From Thermococcus sp. (GTDB lineage Archaea > Methanobacteriota_B > Thermococci > Thermococcales > Thermococcaceae): DNA of 7,901 bases. The position numbers and the translations under genes were made by a program. Under the pieces are notes generated by a model. That model saw only the letters and a program-made list of their open reading frames with translations, was not told the DNA's origin and searched no databases. Positions 1-4,770 of this stretch are shown piece by piece. Position 1 is the stretch's first letter, and every line of letters starts with the position of its first letter. The stretch covers positions 1 through 7,901 of the forward strand of contig JALVUT010000279.1 in assembly GCA_027035445.1 (NCBI GenBank), written 5' to 3'.

Positions 1-135
1 GTTGATGTAGGGGTCGATCTTGATGTTGGTCGTCCTGAATCCCCGAGCCTTCAGAAGCATCCCAAGGGAAGCGCTGGTTATTCCCTTCCCAAGACCGCTG
101 ACGACGCCACCCGTGACGAAGATGAACTTTGTCAT
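1..135 (-). CDS. pyrG: CTP synthase, N-terminal part (cut by window edge)
   Basis: CTP synthase amidates UTP to CTP using ATP and glutamine, the last step of de novo pyrimidine nucleotide synthesis in the cytosol. Only the first 45 residues are in the window. They read [18 protein letters not shown] at the start, followed by ITSASLG and IKIDPYIN. This is the nearly invariant N-terminal P-loop-like synthetase motif of PyrG ([10 protein letters not shown], residues about 9-18) plus the KIDPYIN segment (residues 38-45). The start ATG (133-135) has a good GGAGG site 7 nt upstream and its own TATA-like box. The rest of the gene, including the glutamine amidotransferase domain, lies outside the window. 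Identification is from the family motif, which is highly specific. Confidence 0.95.
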   Translation of the reverse strand, partial: MTKFIFVTGGVVSGLGKGITSASLGMLLKARGFRTTNIKIDPYIN

Positions 136-142
136 GGCAAAA

Positions 143-187
143 CCTCCATCTGCTATGTCGGTTGTTGATTAAAGAGTGTTTAAAAGC
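143..187 (-). promoter_or_regulatory. pyrG promoter and ribosome binding site
   Basis: On the minus strand a GCTTTTAAAC TATA-like box lies at 178-187, which puts the expected transcription start near 155. GGAGG at 143-147 stands 7 nt before the pyrG ATG. This suggests that pyrG has its own promoter in addition to any read-through from the upstream DUF357-UPF0212 unit. Confidence 0.5.
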
Positions 188-226
188 TTTGTCGGTACGG
201 TCTGATGGGAGATACGAGAGGGGCAT

Positions 227-240
227 GATCAAAAACAACA
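227..240 (-). terminator. possible T-tract terminator after the UPF0212 gene
   Basis: Just after the stop codon of the UPF0212 gene the minus strand reads TGTTGTTTTTGATC. Short T-runs without a strong hairpin are enough for termination in Thermococcales, but this one is only five T long, so the call is weak. Confidence 0.3.
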
Positions 241-244
241 CCCC

Positions 245-625
245 TCACTCCCTCAGCTCCACCCCGTTACCTTCCTCTTCCTCACTGAGCTCCCGTATTT
301 CATATATCTTCAGGGGCACCTTTTTGAGGGCCTTGCCGACGACGGCCTTGGCGATCCGCTCGGCATGCTCGATGGTCTGAGCGTTGTATACCTTGATGGT
401 GAGGTACATCCCCACGAGGCCCACGTTGCCTATCACGAAAGCACTCTCAAAGTGGGCACCGCAAACAGGGCACTGGGAATAACCGATCTCGACCCTGACG
501 AAGTCCAGCTTCTCCTTGTTAAGAGCCTTGGCAACCTTCGAAACTGCAACGTTTATTGCATCGTCCGAGGCTTCAACGTCCCTAACGATTATAGGTGCCT
601 CCAAAACAACGACGTAGTCACCCAT
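245..625 (-). CDS. UPF0212 (DUF555) family protein
   Basis: A 126-residue conserved archaeal protein of unknown function. It begins MGDYVVVLEAPIIVRDVEAS and matches, as I recall them, the Pyrococcus/Thermococcus UPF0212 proteins almost along the whole length, including the GYSQCPVCGAHFESAFVIG segment. It has one CxxC pair (Cys52, Cys55), too few for a complete zinc site in the monomer unless other ligands or a dimer complete it. The C-terminus is very acidic (EEEEGNG). No signal peptide or clear membrane span is seen; a hydrophobic stretch at about residues 63-75 (FVIGNVGLVGMYL) is probably a buried strand. The ATG is preceded by GGGGTGAGA, and the gene begins 11 nt after the DUF357 stop, so the two are cotranscribed. 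No function is assigned. Confidence 0.9.
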   Translation of the reverse strand: MGDYVVVLEAPIIVRDVEASDDAINVAVSKVAKALNKEKLDFVRVEIGYSQCPVCGAHFESAFVIGNVGLVGMYLTIKVYNAQTIEHAERIAKAVVGKALKKVPLKIYEIRELSEEEEGNGVELRE

Positions 626-636
626 GTTCTCACCCC

Positions 637-924
637 TTACCCAAAGGCAAACAGCCGGTCATTCTCTCCCTTAAACACTCCCAGTCTTACCCCCGCGTCT
701 ATGAAACCGTGGGCGTAGTTGAGCGCGGCAAAGGCCGTCACGTAGTCTCCCCTAGAATAATAGTAACGGGCGTCATCAAAATAGCTCCTGGCCATCGTCA
801 GAAAATCATCGGCAACTGCCTTTAAGAGGCTTTTCTCGTGGACGACAATTTCAAGGGTTTTAAGTGCCTCTTCCGTTATTTTAAAGTACTTCTGAAGCTT
901 TTCCTCGGTTATCTCTCGCCCCAC
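637..924 (-). CDS. DUF357 family protein
   Basis: A 95-residue, probably all-helical protein of the archaeal DUF357 family, function unknown. The sequence has the family's heptad-like helices: [18 protein letters not shown] near the N-terminus, then [25 protein letters not shown] and the [24 protein letters not shown] motif near the C-terminus. It starts at GTG (922-924), with a GAGG-type ribosome site about 8 nt upstream; no nearby in-frame ATG would keep the conserved N-terminal helix. A TATA box lies at 958-967. It is the first gene of a two-gene unit with UPF0212; the 11-nt gap between them contains the second gene's Shine-Dalgarno. The pairing is suggestive of a shared process, but nothing in the sequence says which. 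Confidence 0.85.
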   Translation of the reverse strand: MGREITEEKLQKYFKITEEALKTLEIVVHEKSLLKAVADDFLTMARSYFDDARYYYSRGDYVTAFAALNYAHGFIDAGVRLGVFKGENDRLFAFG

Positions 925-957
925 CGGTCTCGCCTCGCCCTAAGCTCGTGGACTTCT

Positions 958-967
958 CTTATAAAAC
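958..967 (-). promoter_or_regulatory. TATA box for the DUF357-UPF0212 unit
   Basis: The minus strand reads GTTTTATAAG, a strong archaeal TATA box. The expected start site about 27 nt downstream is near 936, giving a leader of roughly 12 nt before the GTG start of the DUF357 gene, which is typical of Thermococcales. Confidence 0.6.
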
Positions 968-1062
968 TTGCCCTAAGAAACGCCGAAGGAAGTCTTGGAG
1001 ATATACTATTGATGGATCACTCCACATGATGGGGCTCAGCACAGGGGATTTGCCAAGAGCGA

Positions 1063-1075
1063 AAAGCTTAATAAG
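1063..1075 (+). promoter_or_regulatory. tRNA-Pro promoter (TATA-like box)
   Basis: AAAGCTTAATAAG precedes the tRNA. With its centre near 1070 the expected transcript start is about 1097, a few nt before the mature tRNA 5' end at 1103, so a short 5' leader would be removed by RNase P. Confidence 0.5.
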
Positions 1076-1102
1076 GAACACGTCATTGCACTACCGCGGG
1101 TT

Positions 1103-1180
1103 GGGGCCGTGGGGTAGCTTGGTCTATCCTGCGGGCTTTGGGAGCCCGTGACCCGAGTTCGAATCTCGGCGGCCCCACCA
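1103..1180 (+). tRNA. tRNA-Pro (anticodon UGG)
   Basis: All arms can be traced. The acceptor stem GGGGCCG (1103-1109) pairs perfectly with CGGCCCC (1170-1176), followed by discriminator A1177 and an encoded CCA (1178-1180). The anticodon stem CGGGC (1132-1136) pairs with GCCCG (1144-1148) around the loop TTTGGGA, with anticodon TGG at 1139-1141, so it reads proline CCN codons. The T arm has stem CCGAG/CTCGG (1153-1157 and 1165-1169) and loop TTCGAAT. No intron is present in the anticodon loop. The stems are almost all G-C, as expected from a hyperthermophile. The gene stands alone, in an opposite orientation to DUF357. Confidence 0.97.
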
Positions 1181-1399
1181 TAACAGCCCTTTACGAGGAT
1201 GTTGAGGCAAAATCCCGGCACTTCTGGGGATACGCTTCCCATAGAGTACTGACAGAAGATTGCGCGCCTTTCCTGAAATTCGCCAATTTTTAAGGGATTT
1301 ATCTATCAAACGGTCATTTTAAGGGCTTTGCTCCTTCAAGGCAATGAGACGCCAGAATGAAATGCGAACCAAATCCAAAGTCATTGATGTTCGGTGGAG
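1181..1399. other. intergenic region without a supportable gene
   Basis: Between the tRNA and the MoaD-like gene I see no ORF with protein-like composition on either strand and no clear C/D or H/ACA sRNA. There are AT-rich tracts at about 1286-1296 (AATTTTTAAGG) and 1315-1324 (CATTTTAAGG). The first could terminate the tRNA transcript (T5) and both resemble TATA elements, so a short undetected RNA starting near 1318 or 1347 cannot be excluded. Confidence 0.4.
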
Positions 1400-1407
1400 T
1401 TTATAAA
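1400..1407 (+). promoter_or_regulatory. TATA box of the MoaD-like gene (leaderless)
   Basis: GGAGTTTATAAACC contains a strong TATA box. Its centre at about 1403 predicts transcription from about 1430, directly at the ATG at 1431, and there is no usable Shine-Dalgarno. This points to a leaderless mRNA and supports the first ATG of the closely spaced candidates at 1431, 1434 and 1440. Confidence 0.55.
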
Positions 1408-1430
1408 CCAATATAAAGTTATGTCCTACG

Positions 1431-1643
1431 ATGATGGAGATGATCAGGGTCAAGGTTCTCGGCAGGGGTATAGAAAGGGAACTGAAGTGGGAGCAGGGTA
1501 TGAAAGTGGCGGACGTCCTCCGCGGGATCGGCTTCAACACGGAGAGCGCGATAGCCAGGCTCAACGGCAGGGTGGCACTAGAAGACGAAAATGTAAAAGA
1601 CAACGACTACGTTGAGGTCATCCCTGTGGTTTCCGGAGGTTAA
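1431..1643 (+). CDS. MoaD/ThiS-family ubiquitin-like protein
   Basis: A 70-residue beta-grasp protein that ends in VVSGG. The exposed C-terminal Gly-Gly is the hallmark of MoaD, ThiS and archaeal SAMP proteins: an E1-like enzyme adenylates it, and it then carries sulfur (molybdopterin, thiazole or tRNA thiolation) or is conjugated to lysines. The pattern RVKVLGRGIERELKW (strands 1-2), MKVADVLRGIGFNTESAIARLNG (helix and following loop) and DNDYVEVIPVVSGG (last strand and tail) fits the family. The sequence cannot tell whether it serves molybdenum/tungsten cofactor synthesis (Thermococcales use tungstopterin enzymes), tRNA thiolation or protein modification, and no partner gene is adjacent. The start is taken at 1431 on promoter spacing; ATG 1434 or 1440 (MIRVKV) are alternatives. 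Confidence 0.85.
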   Translation: MMEMIRVKVLGRGIERELKWEQGMKVADVLRGIGFNTESAIARLNGRVALEDENVKDNDYVEVIPVVSGG

Positions 1644-1700
1644 TTTTCCCATTTAACTGGCATTAGAGGTAAAGGTGAAAAGAAGAAACCAAAAGGCTCA
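1641..1700. terminator. convergent termination region
   Basis: The MoaD-like gene and the aminotransferase gene end 54 nt apart and face each other. The plus strand has TTAATTTTCCC right at the MoaD-like stop. The minus strand has several T-runs (CTTTTGGTTTCTTCTTTTC, about 1676-1696) after the aminotransferase stop, typical of archaeal T-rich terminators. Confidence 0.45.
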
Positions 1701-2897
1701 TCCGGCGAGCCTCCTCCTCATAAAGGCCTCGAAGCTGTCCATAGCCTCCTCCAGAATTGGAACCGGCGGCAGGAAGACTATCCTGAAGTGCCAGTCACCG
1801 GCGTAGCCAAAGCCCGAGCCGTGAACGAAGAGGACATGAGCCTCGTTGAGGGAATCCATAACAAAGTCGAAGTCGTTCTTCCACTTGGAGCGCTCCTCTA
1901 TCCTGGGAAAGATGTAGAAGGCTCCCTGAGGTTTGGTGGTGCTTATTCCCGGAATCTCCGTGAGGCGCTTGTAGATGTAGTCCCTTCTCTTCCTAAGCTT
2001 GGCCATGTACTCGTCGAGATAATCCATTGGGCCGGTTAGGCCAGCTATTGCCGCGAACTGGGCCGGTGTGTTCGGGCATATCCTTATCCTGGCCATCTTG
2101 TCTATGGCTTCCCTGACCTCGGCGAGCCTGTCCTCGGGATCGACGTAATAGAAGTAGCCGAGCCGCCAGCCGGTGGCGAAGTAGACCTTAGACATGCCGT
2201 TCATGACGATGACCGGAACGTCCTTGGTGAGCGAGCCGGGTGAGACGTGCTTCCCCTCGTAGGTCATGAGGTCGTATATCTCGTCGCTTATTACAGGAAG
2301 GTCGTACTCCCCGGCAAGGTCGAGAATTTCCCTAACGGTCTTCTTCTCGTAGAGCGCGCCGGTCGGGTTGTTCGGATTTATAACGGCTATTGCCCTGGTT
2401 TTCTCGTTGATTTTCCTTCTCATGTCGTCGATGTCCGGCTGCCAGCCGTTCTCTTCGACGGTAAGGTACTCGTTCGGAACGCCGCCGTAGAACTTGACCA
2501 GACCGATGTAGGGAGGATAGCTCGGACTGGGAACGAGTATGTTGTCGCCGGGATTGAGCAGGGCACCAAATATAAACTGAAGGGCCTCTGTAACCGCGGC
2601 GGTAACGCGGACGTCGTCCGGTGTGATCTCAACGCCGTTCTTTCTCTTCTCACGCTGGACGATAGCCTCCCTCATCCCTGGAAGACCCTCGCTGGTGCCA
2701 TAGTAGTTGTGGCCCTCCTGGATGGCCTTACAGTACGCATCCCTCATGTGCTTGGGGGGCTGAAAGTCGTATTTACCGGGATCGCCTATGTTGAGCCTGA
2801 TAACTTTTATTCCCCTCCCCTCAAGCTCCCTTGCCGGGAGGACAACGTCCCTTATGGCGTACTTAATCCCCATGGCTCTTTCGGATGCACGGATCAT
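1698..2897 (-). CDS. alanine aminotransferase (class I/II PLP enzyme)
   Basis: A 399-residue fold-type I aminotransferase. It is very similar to the Pyrococcus furiosus alanine aminotransferase as I recall it, which interconverts alanine + 2-oxoglutarate and pyruvate + glutamate; in Thermococcales this disposes of fermentation electrons as alanine. Visible landmarks: the RLNIGDP motif (34-40), HNYYGTSEGL (63-72), SPSYPPY (124-130), NPNNPTG (174-180), SDEIYD with Asp205 and Tyr208 that contact the cofactor, the PLP lysine in NGMSKVYFATGWRLGY (Lys236) and the substrate-carboxylate arginine in HFRIVFLPP (Arg372). The ATG at 2895-2897 is chosen because GGTGAT stands 5 nt upstream and because the P. 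furiosus protein starts MIRAS; a GTG at 2904-2906 would add three residues. A related specificity (for example aspartate) cannot be excluded from sequence alone, but the match is strong. Confidence 0.93.
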   Translation of the reverse strand: MIRASERAMGIKYAIRDVVLPARELEGRGIKVIRLNIGDPGKYDFQPPKHMRDAYCKAIQEGHNYYGTSEGLPGMREAIVQREKRKNGVEITPDDVRVTAAVTEALQFIFGALLNPGDNILVPSPSYPPYIGLVKFYGGVPNEYLTVEENGWQPDIDDMRRKINEKTRAIAVINPNNPTGALYEKKTVREILDLAGEYDLPVISDEIYDLMTYEGKHVSPGSLTKDVPVIVMNGMSKVYFATGWRLGYFYYVDPEDRLAEVREAIDKMARIRICPNTPAQFAAIAGLTGPMDYLDEYMAKLRKRRDYIYKRLTEIPGISTTKPQGAFYIFPRIEERSKWKNDFDFVMDSLNEAHVLFVHGSGFGYAGDWHFRIVFLPPVPILEEAMDSFEAFMRRRLAG

Positions 2898-2929
2898 TTC
2901 AATCACCGTTTTAAGGATATGAAATTCAC

Positions 2930-2938
2930 AATAAAAAC
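2930..2938 (-). promoter_or_regulatory. promoter of the alanine aminotransferase gene
   Basis: The minus strand reads AAGGTTTTTATTGTG, with a TATA-like core whose centre near 2934 predicts a start close to 2907. That leaves a leader of about 10 nt that carries the GGTGAT ribosome site. It lies back-to-back with the plus-strand promoter at 2964-2972. Confidence 0.45.
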
Positions 2939-2963
2939 CTTCACATTAGGATAGGGGAAACAG

Positions 2964-2972
2964 CTTTAAAAA
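2964..2972 (+). promoter_or_regulatory. TATA box for the predicted C/D box sRNA
   Basis: ACAGCTTTAAAAAAG contains a good archaeal TATA box (CTTTAAAAA) preceded by a purine-rich BRE-like GGGGAAACAG. Its centre near 2968 predicts a start at about 2994-2995, within two or three nt of the first base of the terminal stem of the sRNA at 2992. No protein gene on this strand follows it closely, so it most simply serves the RNA. Confidence 0.6.
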
Positions 2973-2991
2973 AGAAACACCCGAAAAGATC

Positions 2992-3058
2992 CGGGCGATG
3001 AGGATTAGCAAGCAAACTGAAAGCTCACGGATGATGACGTGAACACCCTCCGAGCCCG
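2992..3058 (+). ncRNA. predicted box C/D guide sRNA (2'-O-methylation guide)
   Basis: Archaeal C/D sRNAs bind L7Ae, Nop5 and fibrillarin and direct 2'-O-methylation of rRNA or tRNA. Elements in order: terminal stem CGGGC (2992-2996); box C ATGAGGA (2998-3004); 12-nt guide TTAGCAAGCAAA (3005-3016); box D' CTGA (3017-3020); 10-nt spacer; box C' ATGATGA (3031-3037); 12-nt guide CGTGAACACCCT (3038-3049); box D CCGA (3050-3053); terminal stem GCCCG (3054-3058). Both guides are exactly 12 nt, and D' and C' are canonical. C and D each differ from consensus by one base, at the two positions that face each other in the K-turn, so the usual U-U becomes G-C. The stem pairs perfectly and leaves the expected 3-nt bulge (GAT). 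Methylation five nt upstream of D'/D would fall on the C of target UUUGCUUGCUAA and the U at position 5 of AGGGUGUUCACG. I could not identify the targets from memory. Confidence 0.72.
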
Positions 3059-3140
3059 TCCTCTGCAATAACAGCCCACTGTCCGCACTCCTCATGGTAG
3101 GGATAACTCATCTAAAGGACTAAACGGCAGGAAATGAATA
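3059..3140. other. short spacer with no recognised feature
   Basis: Between the sRNA and the GH65 remnant I see no coding signal, clear hairpin or sRNA boxes. It may be former 3' flank of the decayed glycosidase gene. Confidence 0.3.
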
Positions 3141-3445
3141 TCAGACCTCCAGAACAGCCGTTTCTCCAGGCTTTACCTCTGCCTCTTCCCTGGGCGTCCT
3201 GACCTTAACTTTTCCTCCTTCGGCCATACTGACCGTTACCTCTTCCTTTCCGACCTTCAGGTCCACCAGATTGCCCCTGAAGCGGAACCTGAGCTCCACC
3301 TTCTTCCATTCGGGAGGGAGATTCGGCCGGATTTCGAGGGTGTCATCCTTTATATCAACCCCGCAGAATCCCCGGAACAGAATCTGCCAGACTCCCCCCG
3401 CGGTCGCCAGATGAAATCCATCCTATGTTCTCTCTGATTTCCGTC
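3141..3445 (-). pseudogene. GH65 glycoside phosphorylase/hydrolase remnant (C-terminal end only)
   Basis: Read on the minus strand from 3422 to the TGA at 3141-3143, 93 codons give DGFHLATAGGVWQILFRGFCG, then VDIKDDTLEIRPNLPPEWKK and VELRFRFRGNLVDLKV, ending KPGETAVLEV. This is the signature of the last part of the (alpha/alpha)6 barrel and the beta-sandwich C-terminal domain of family GH65 (maltose, trehalose or kojibiose phosphorylase and acid trehalase), where the motif is GNTxEGIHLAxxGGxW followed by LxxxPxLPxxW. Immediately upstream the frame hits TAG. In the next frame GACGGAAATCAGAGAGAA (3428-3445) encodes DGNQRE, which looks like the preceding GNxxE segment displaced by about 5 extra nt. 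Beyond about 3446 the homology stops and the LysO promoter begins. A full GH65 enzyme has about 750 residues, so some 85% is gone. Codon use in the remnant still looks like that of the neighbours, suggesting recent decay. The exact ancestral substrate cannot be told. Confidence 0.75.
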
Positions 3446-3513
3446 AGGGGTCTCAGACACCCGTGAGGCCATCTACGGGGGATTTTTGCTTCCGAGTTTT
3501 ATGAAGCGTTAAG

Positions 3514-3520
3514 TTTATTA
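3514..3520 (+). promoter_or_regulatory. promoter of the lysO operon (leaderless)
   Basis: AAGTTTATTATCC contains a TATA-like TTTATTA; a centre near 3517 predicts transcription from about 3543, which is the ATG itself. No Shine-Dalgarno is present, so the first gene is probably leaderless. The promoter abuts the broken end of the GH65 remnant. Confidence 0.5.
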
Positions 3521-3542
3521 TCCTCACGCTTAATCCTGTGAC

Positions 3543-3788
3543 ATGAACATTTTCATCCCCCTTATCCTAGGGGCTCTTGCCGGCTATCTCCTCAGGAGGC
3601 AGGGTAAGAGGACAAACCTCAACACCCCCATGAACGCCGTCCTACTGCTACTGATATTCCTCATGGGGATCAATGCCGGAAGGGTTCAGATCAGCGCAAT
3701 CTGGCTCCTGCTCTCCTCCGTGGTCTTTGCAGCATTTACCATAGCTGGAAGCGTTGGAATGGCAATCCTAGTGGGGAGATGGTTATGA
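3543..3788 (+). CDS. LysO-type lysine exporter, N-terminal piece
   Basis: An 81-residue membrane protein with about three predicted spans: residues 2-18, 31-46 and 52-76, separated by a basic loop (RRQGKRTNLN). It corresponds to the N-terminal part of LysO (YbjE, formerly DUF340), the inner-membrane lysine exporter, which in E. coli is one chain of about 300 residues. The segment LLLLIFLMGINAG matches the LysO signature that recurs in the second gene (LYILIFIVGIELG). The gene is apparently leaderless and its TGA overlaps the ATG of the second gene (ATGA), indicating coupled translation and a 1:1 complex. Split LysO proteins are, as I recall, usual in archaea. This annotation rests mostly on the neighbour, since the piece itself is short and hydrophobic. 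Confidence 0.75.
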   Translation: MNIFIPLILGALAGYLLRRQGKRTNLNTPMNAVLLLLIFLMGINAGRVQISAIWLLLSSVVFAAFTIAGSVGMAILVGRWL

Positions 3789-4366
3789 GGTTCCTTGGAT
3801 ACGTTGTCCTCTCATTGATCCTAGGCCTCCTTGTAGGCCGTGGTTACAGGCTGAATTTTGGAAACCTCTACGAGCTTGTACTCTACATCCTTATCTTCAT
3901 TGTCGGTATCGAACTGGGGCAGAGGTTTGAAACTGGGAGGATCAAGGAGTTCGGAAGCCTTGCCATCACCCTGCCCTTTATAACCCTCTCAGGCTCCCTG
4001 CTGGGGGGAGTAGTTGCATCAGCACTCTTAGGTGTGGGTATGAAGTGGGGCCTCGCAGTTGCAGCGGGCTGTGGCTGGTACTCCCTTACCGGCCCGCTGA
4101 TAGGTCAATATTCAGTGATCTACGGAACACTGGGCTTTCTGGCTAACCTCGTAAGGGAGATGCTCACGATACTTATGTACCCCCTTGCGATAAAGGGACT
4201 TCCAAAGGGGCCCGCGGTTTCGATAGGAGGGGCGACCACCATGGACACAACTCTGGCCGTAATGACAAAGTATGGGGGAAGCGACGTGACGCTTGTGGCC
4301 TTTGTCCACGGCTTTATTCTAACCCTCCTCATTCCGTTCGTGGTGCCCCTTATCCTTCAGCTTTAA
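3785..4366 (+). CDS. lysO: LysO-type lysine exporter, C-terminal piece
   Basis: A 193-residue polytopic membrane protein that corresponds to the C-terminal two thirds of E. coli LysO, which exports L-lysine and toxic analogues such as thialysine. Shared motifs: LYILIFIVGIELG (33-45), GCGWYSLTG (95-103), LVREMLTILMYPLA (122-135), GGATTMDTTLAVMTKYGG (148-165) and FVHGFILTLLIPFV (173-186). Each has a close counterpart in the E. coli protein, in the same order. Asp154 in the ATTMD motif and Glu125 in the REM motif are membrane-embedded acidic residues that could take part in cation coupling. The start at 3785 is chosen over 3779 because GGGGAG lies 6 nt upstream and because it gives the classical ATGA overlap with the first piece. 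Together the two genes rebuild a full-length exporter. Confidence 0.88.
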   Translation: MRFLGYVVLSLILGLLVGRGYRLNFGNLYELVLYILIFIVGIELGQRFETGRIKEFGSLAITLPFITLSGSLLGGVVASALLGVGMKWGLAVAAGCGWYSLTGPLIGQYSVIYGTLGFLANLVREMLTILMYPLAIKGLPKGPAVSIGGATTMDTTLAVMTKYGGSDVTLVAFVHGFILTLLIPFVVPLILQL

Positions 4367-4432
4367 AAGAACCGGTAAACTTTTAGATTTGATATCTTTT
4401 AGTTTCTTTAACAAACCCAGGAAGTGGTTGAA

Positions 4433-4610
4433 ATGGCCGAGTTGAACTCATATTTAATATCCCAGAAGAAGCAGAAAAAGCCAGTCAGGGGGGCGGAGAT
4501 TGCCGAGCTGGCGGGTATAGACAAGAAAGAGGTTGATAAAGCTATTAAAAGCCTCAAAAGGGGGAAAGATACTCTCACTAAAACACTGCTACTACGCCAC
4601 CGCCGAGTGA
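4433..4610 (+). pseudogene. small winged-helix-like protein, frameshifted
   Basis: From the ATG at 4433 the frame reads MAELNSYLISQKKQKKPVRG, then AEIAELAGIDKKEVDKAIKSLKR, which looks like a helix-turn-helix: a recognition module (AEIAELAGIDKKEVDKAIKSLKR) plus a basic N-terminus. After about 4562 the frame runs on as an unlikely GKDTLTKTLLLRHRRVICRFSR. A different frame from the same point gives GKILSLKHCYYATAE and then TGA at 4608-4610. This is the natural wing and tail of such a protein (I recall Thermococcales homologues of about 60 residues ending KRCYYAPAE). A net loss of 2 nt (or gain of 1) in AAAAGGGGGAAAG at about 4556-4568 explains it. Restored, the protein has about 58-59 residues. 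It may be a true pseudogene, a sequencing error in the G/A run, or programmed slippage. Confidence 0.65.
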
Positions 4611-4644
4611 TATGCAGGTTTTCCCGGTAGCAGTTTACGCCCCG

Positions 4645-4649
4645 TTTTT
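4645..4649 (+). terminator. T5 tract after the small HTH gene
   Basis: CCCGTTTTTCTG follows the frameshifted gene and precedes the ribosomal protein promoter. It is a plausible archaeal T-run terminator, but short. Confidence 0.3.
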
Positions 4650-4669
4650 CTGCCCACCAGGGCAAAAAC

Positions 4670-4678
4670 TTTTTTAAA
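4670..4678 (+). promoter_or_regulatory. promoter of the eL42-eS27 operon
   Basis: GGCAAAAACTTTTTTAAAGCC holds a strong TATA box (TTTTTTAAA). Its centre near 4674 predicts transcription from about 4701, leaving an exceptionally long leader of about 80 nt before the ATG at 4781. Confidence 0.6.
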
Positions 4679-4700
4679 GCCTCCCGCTTACCGGGGTTTG

Positions 4701-4770
4701 CAGGCACTATCATGCCTCACGGCTCGGGGGTGTCCGAGGCATAGGTAGGAGCCTACCGGGCCCTCTCTGG
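4701..4770 (+). promoter_or_regulatory. structured 5' leader of the eL42-eS27 mRNA
   Basis: The leader contains a perfect 7-bp stem ATGCCTC (4712-4718) / GAGGCAT (4736-4742) around a 17-nt G-rich loop. A second hairpin follows, GGTAG (4744-4748) / CTACC (4753-4757). AGGC (4702-4705) can also pair with GCCT (4751-4754) beneath the first stem. A GGAGGTGA ribosome site follows at 4769-4776. Most Thermococcales leaders are short, so this could be an autoregulatory leader or an independent small RNA. I find no convincing K-turn or ACA box, so H/ACA is not claimed. Confidence 0.4.

Noticed and set aside
1010..1040. Possible C/D sRNA (TTGATGGA and ATGATGG) upstream of the tRNA
   Set aside because: Two C-like boxes but no D boxes at guide spacing and no terminal stem.
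1036..1309. Minus-strand frames across the tRNA gene
   Set aside because: They run through the tRNA-Pro gene and have no protein-like pattern or ribosome site.
2247..2954. 235-codon open frame on the plus strand
   Set aside because: Antisense to the alanine aminotransferase gene, with no ribosome site or recognisable domain; a shadow of the GC-rich codon positions.
2976..2998. Minus-strand hairpin (CCCG/CGGG) with a following T-run as a terminator
   Set aside because: The stem is 4 bp with an 8-nt loop, and the T-run is explained as the complement of the plus-strand TATA box; no live minus-strand gene upstream needs it.
3360..3475. Open frame MASRVSETPDGNQREHRMDF... on the minus strand
   Set aside because: It spans the frameshifted GH65 remnant and ends after about 38 codons; only the DGNQRE part makes family sense, so it is treated as debris of the pseudogene.
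4701..4760. H/ACA guide sRNA in the eL42 leader
   Set aside because: A pocket-like internal loop can be drawn, but the lower stem is only about 4 bp, no ACA box stands at the right distance and the apical loop lacks the tandem G-A of a K-turn or K-loop.
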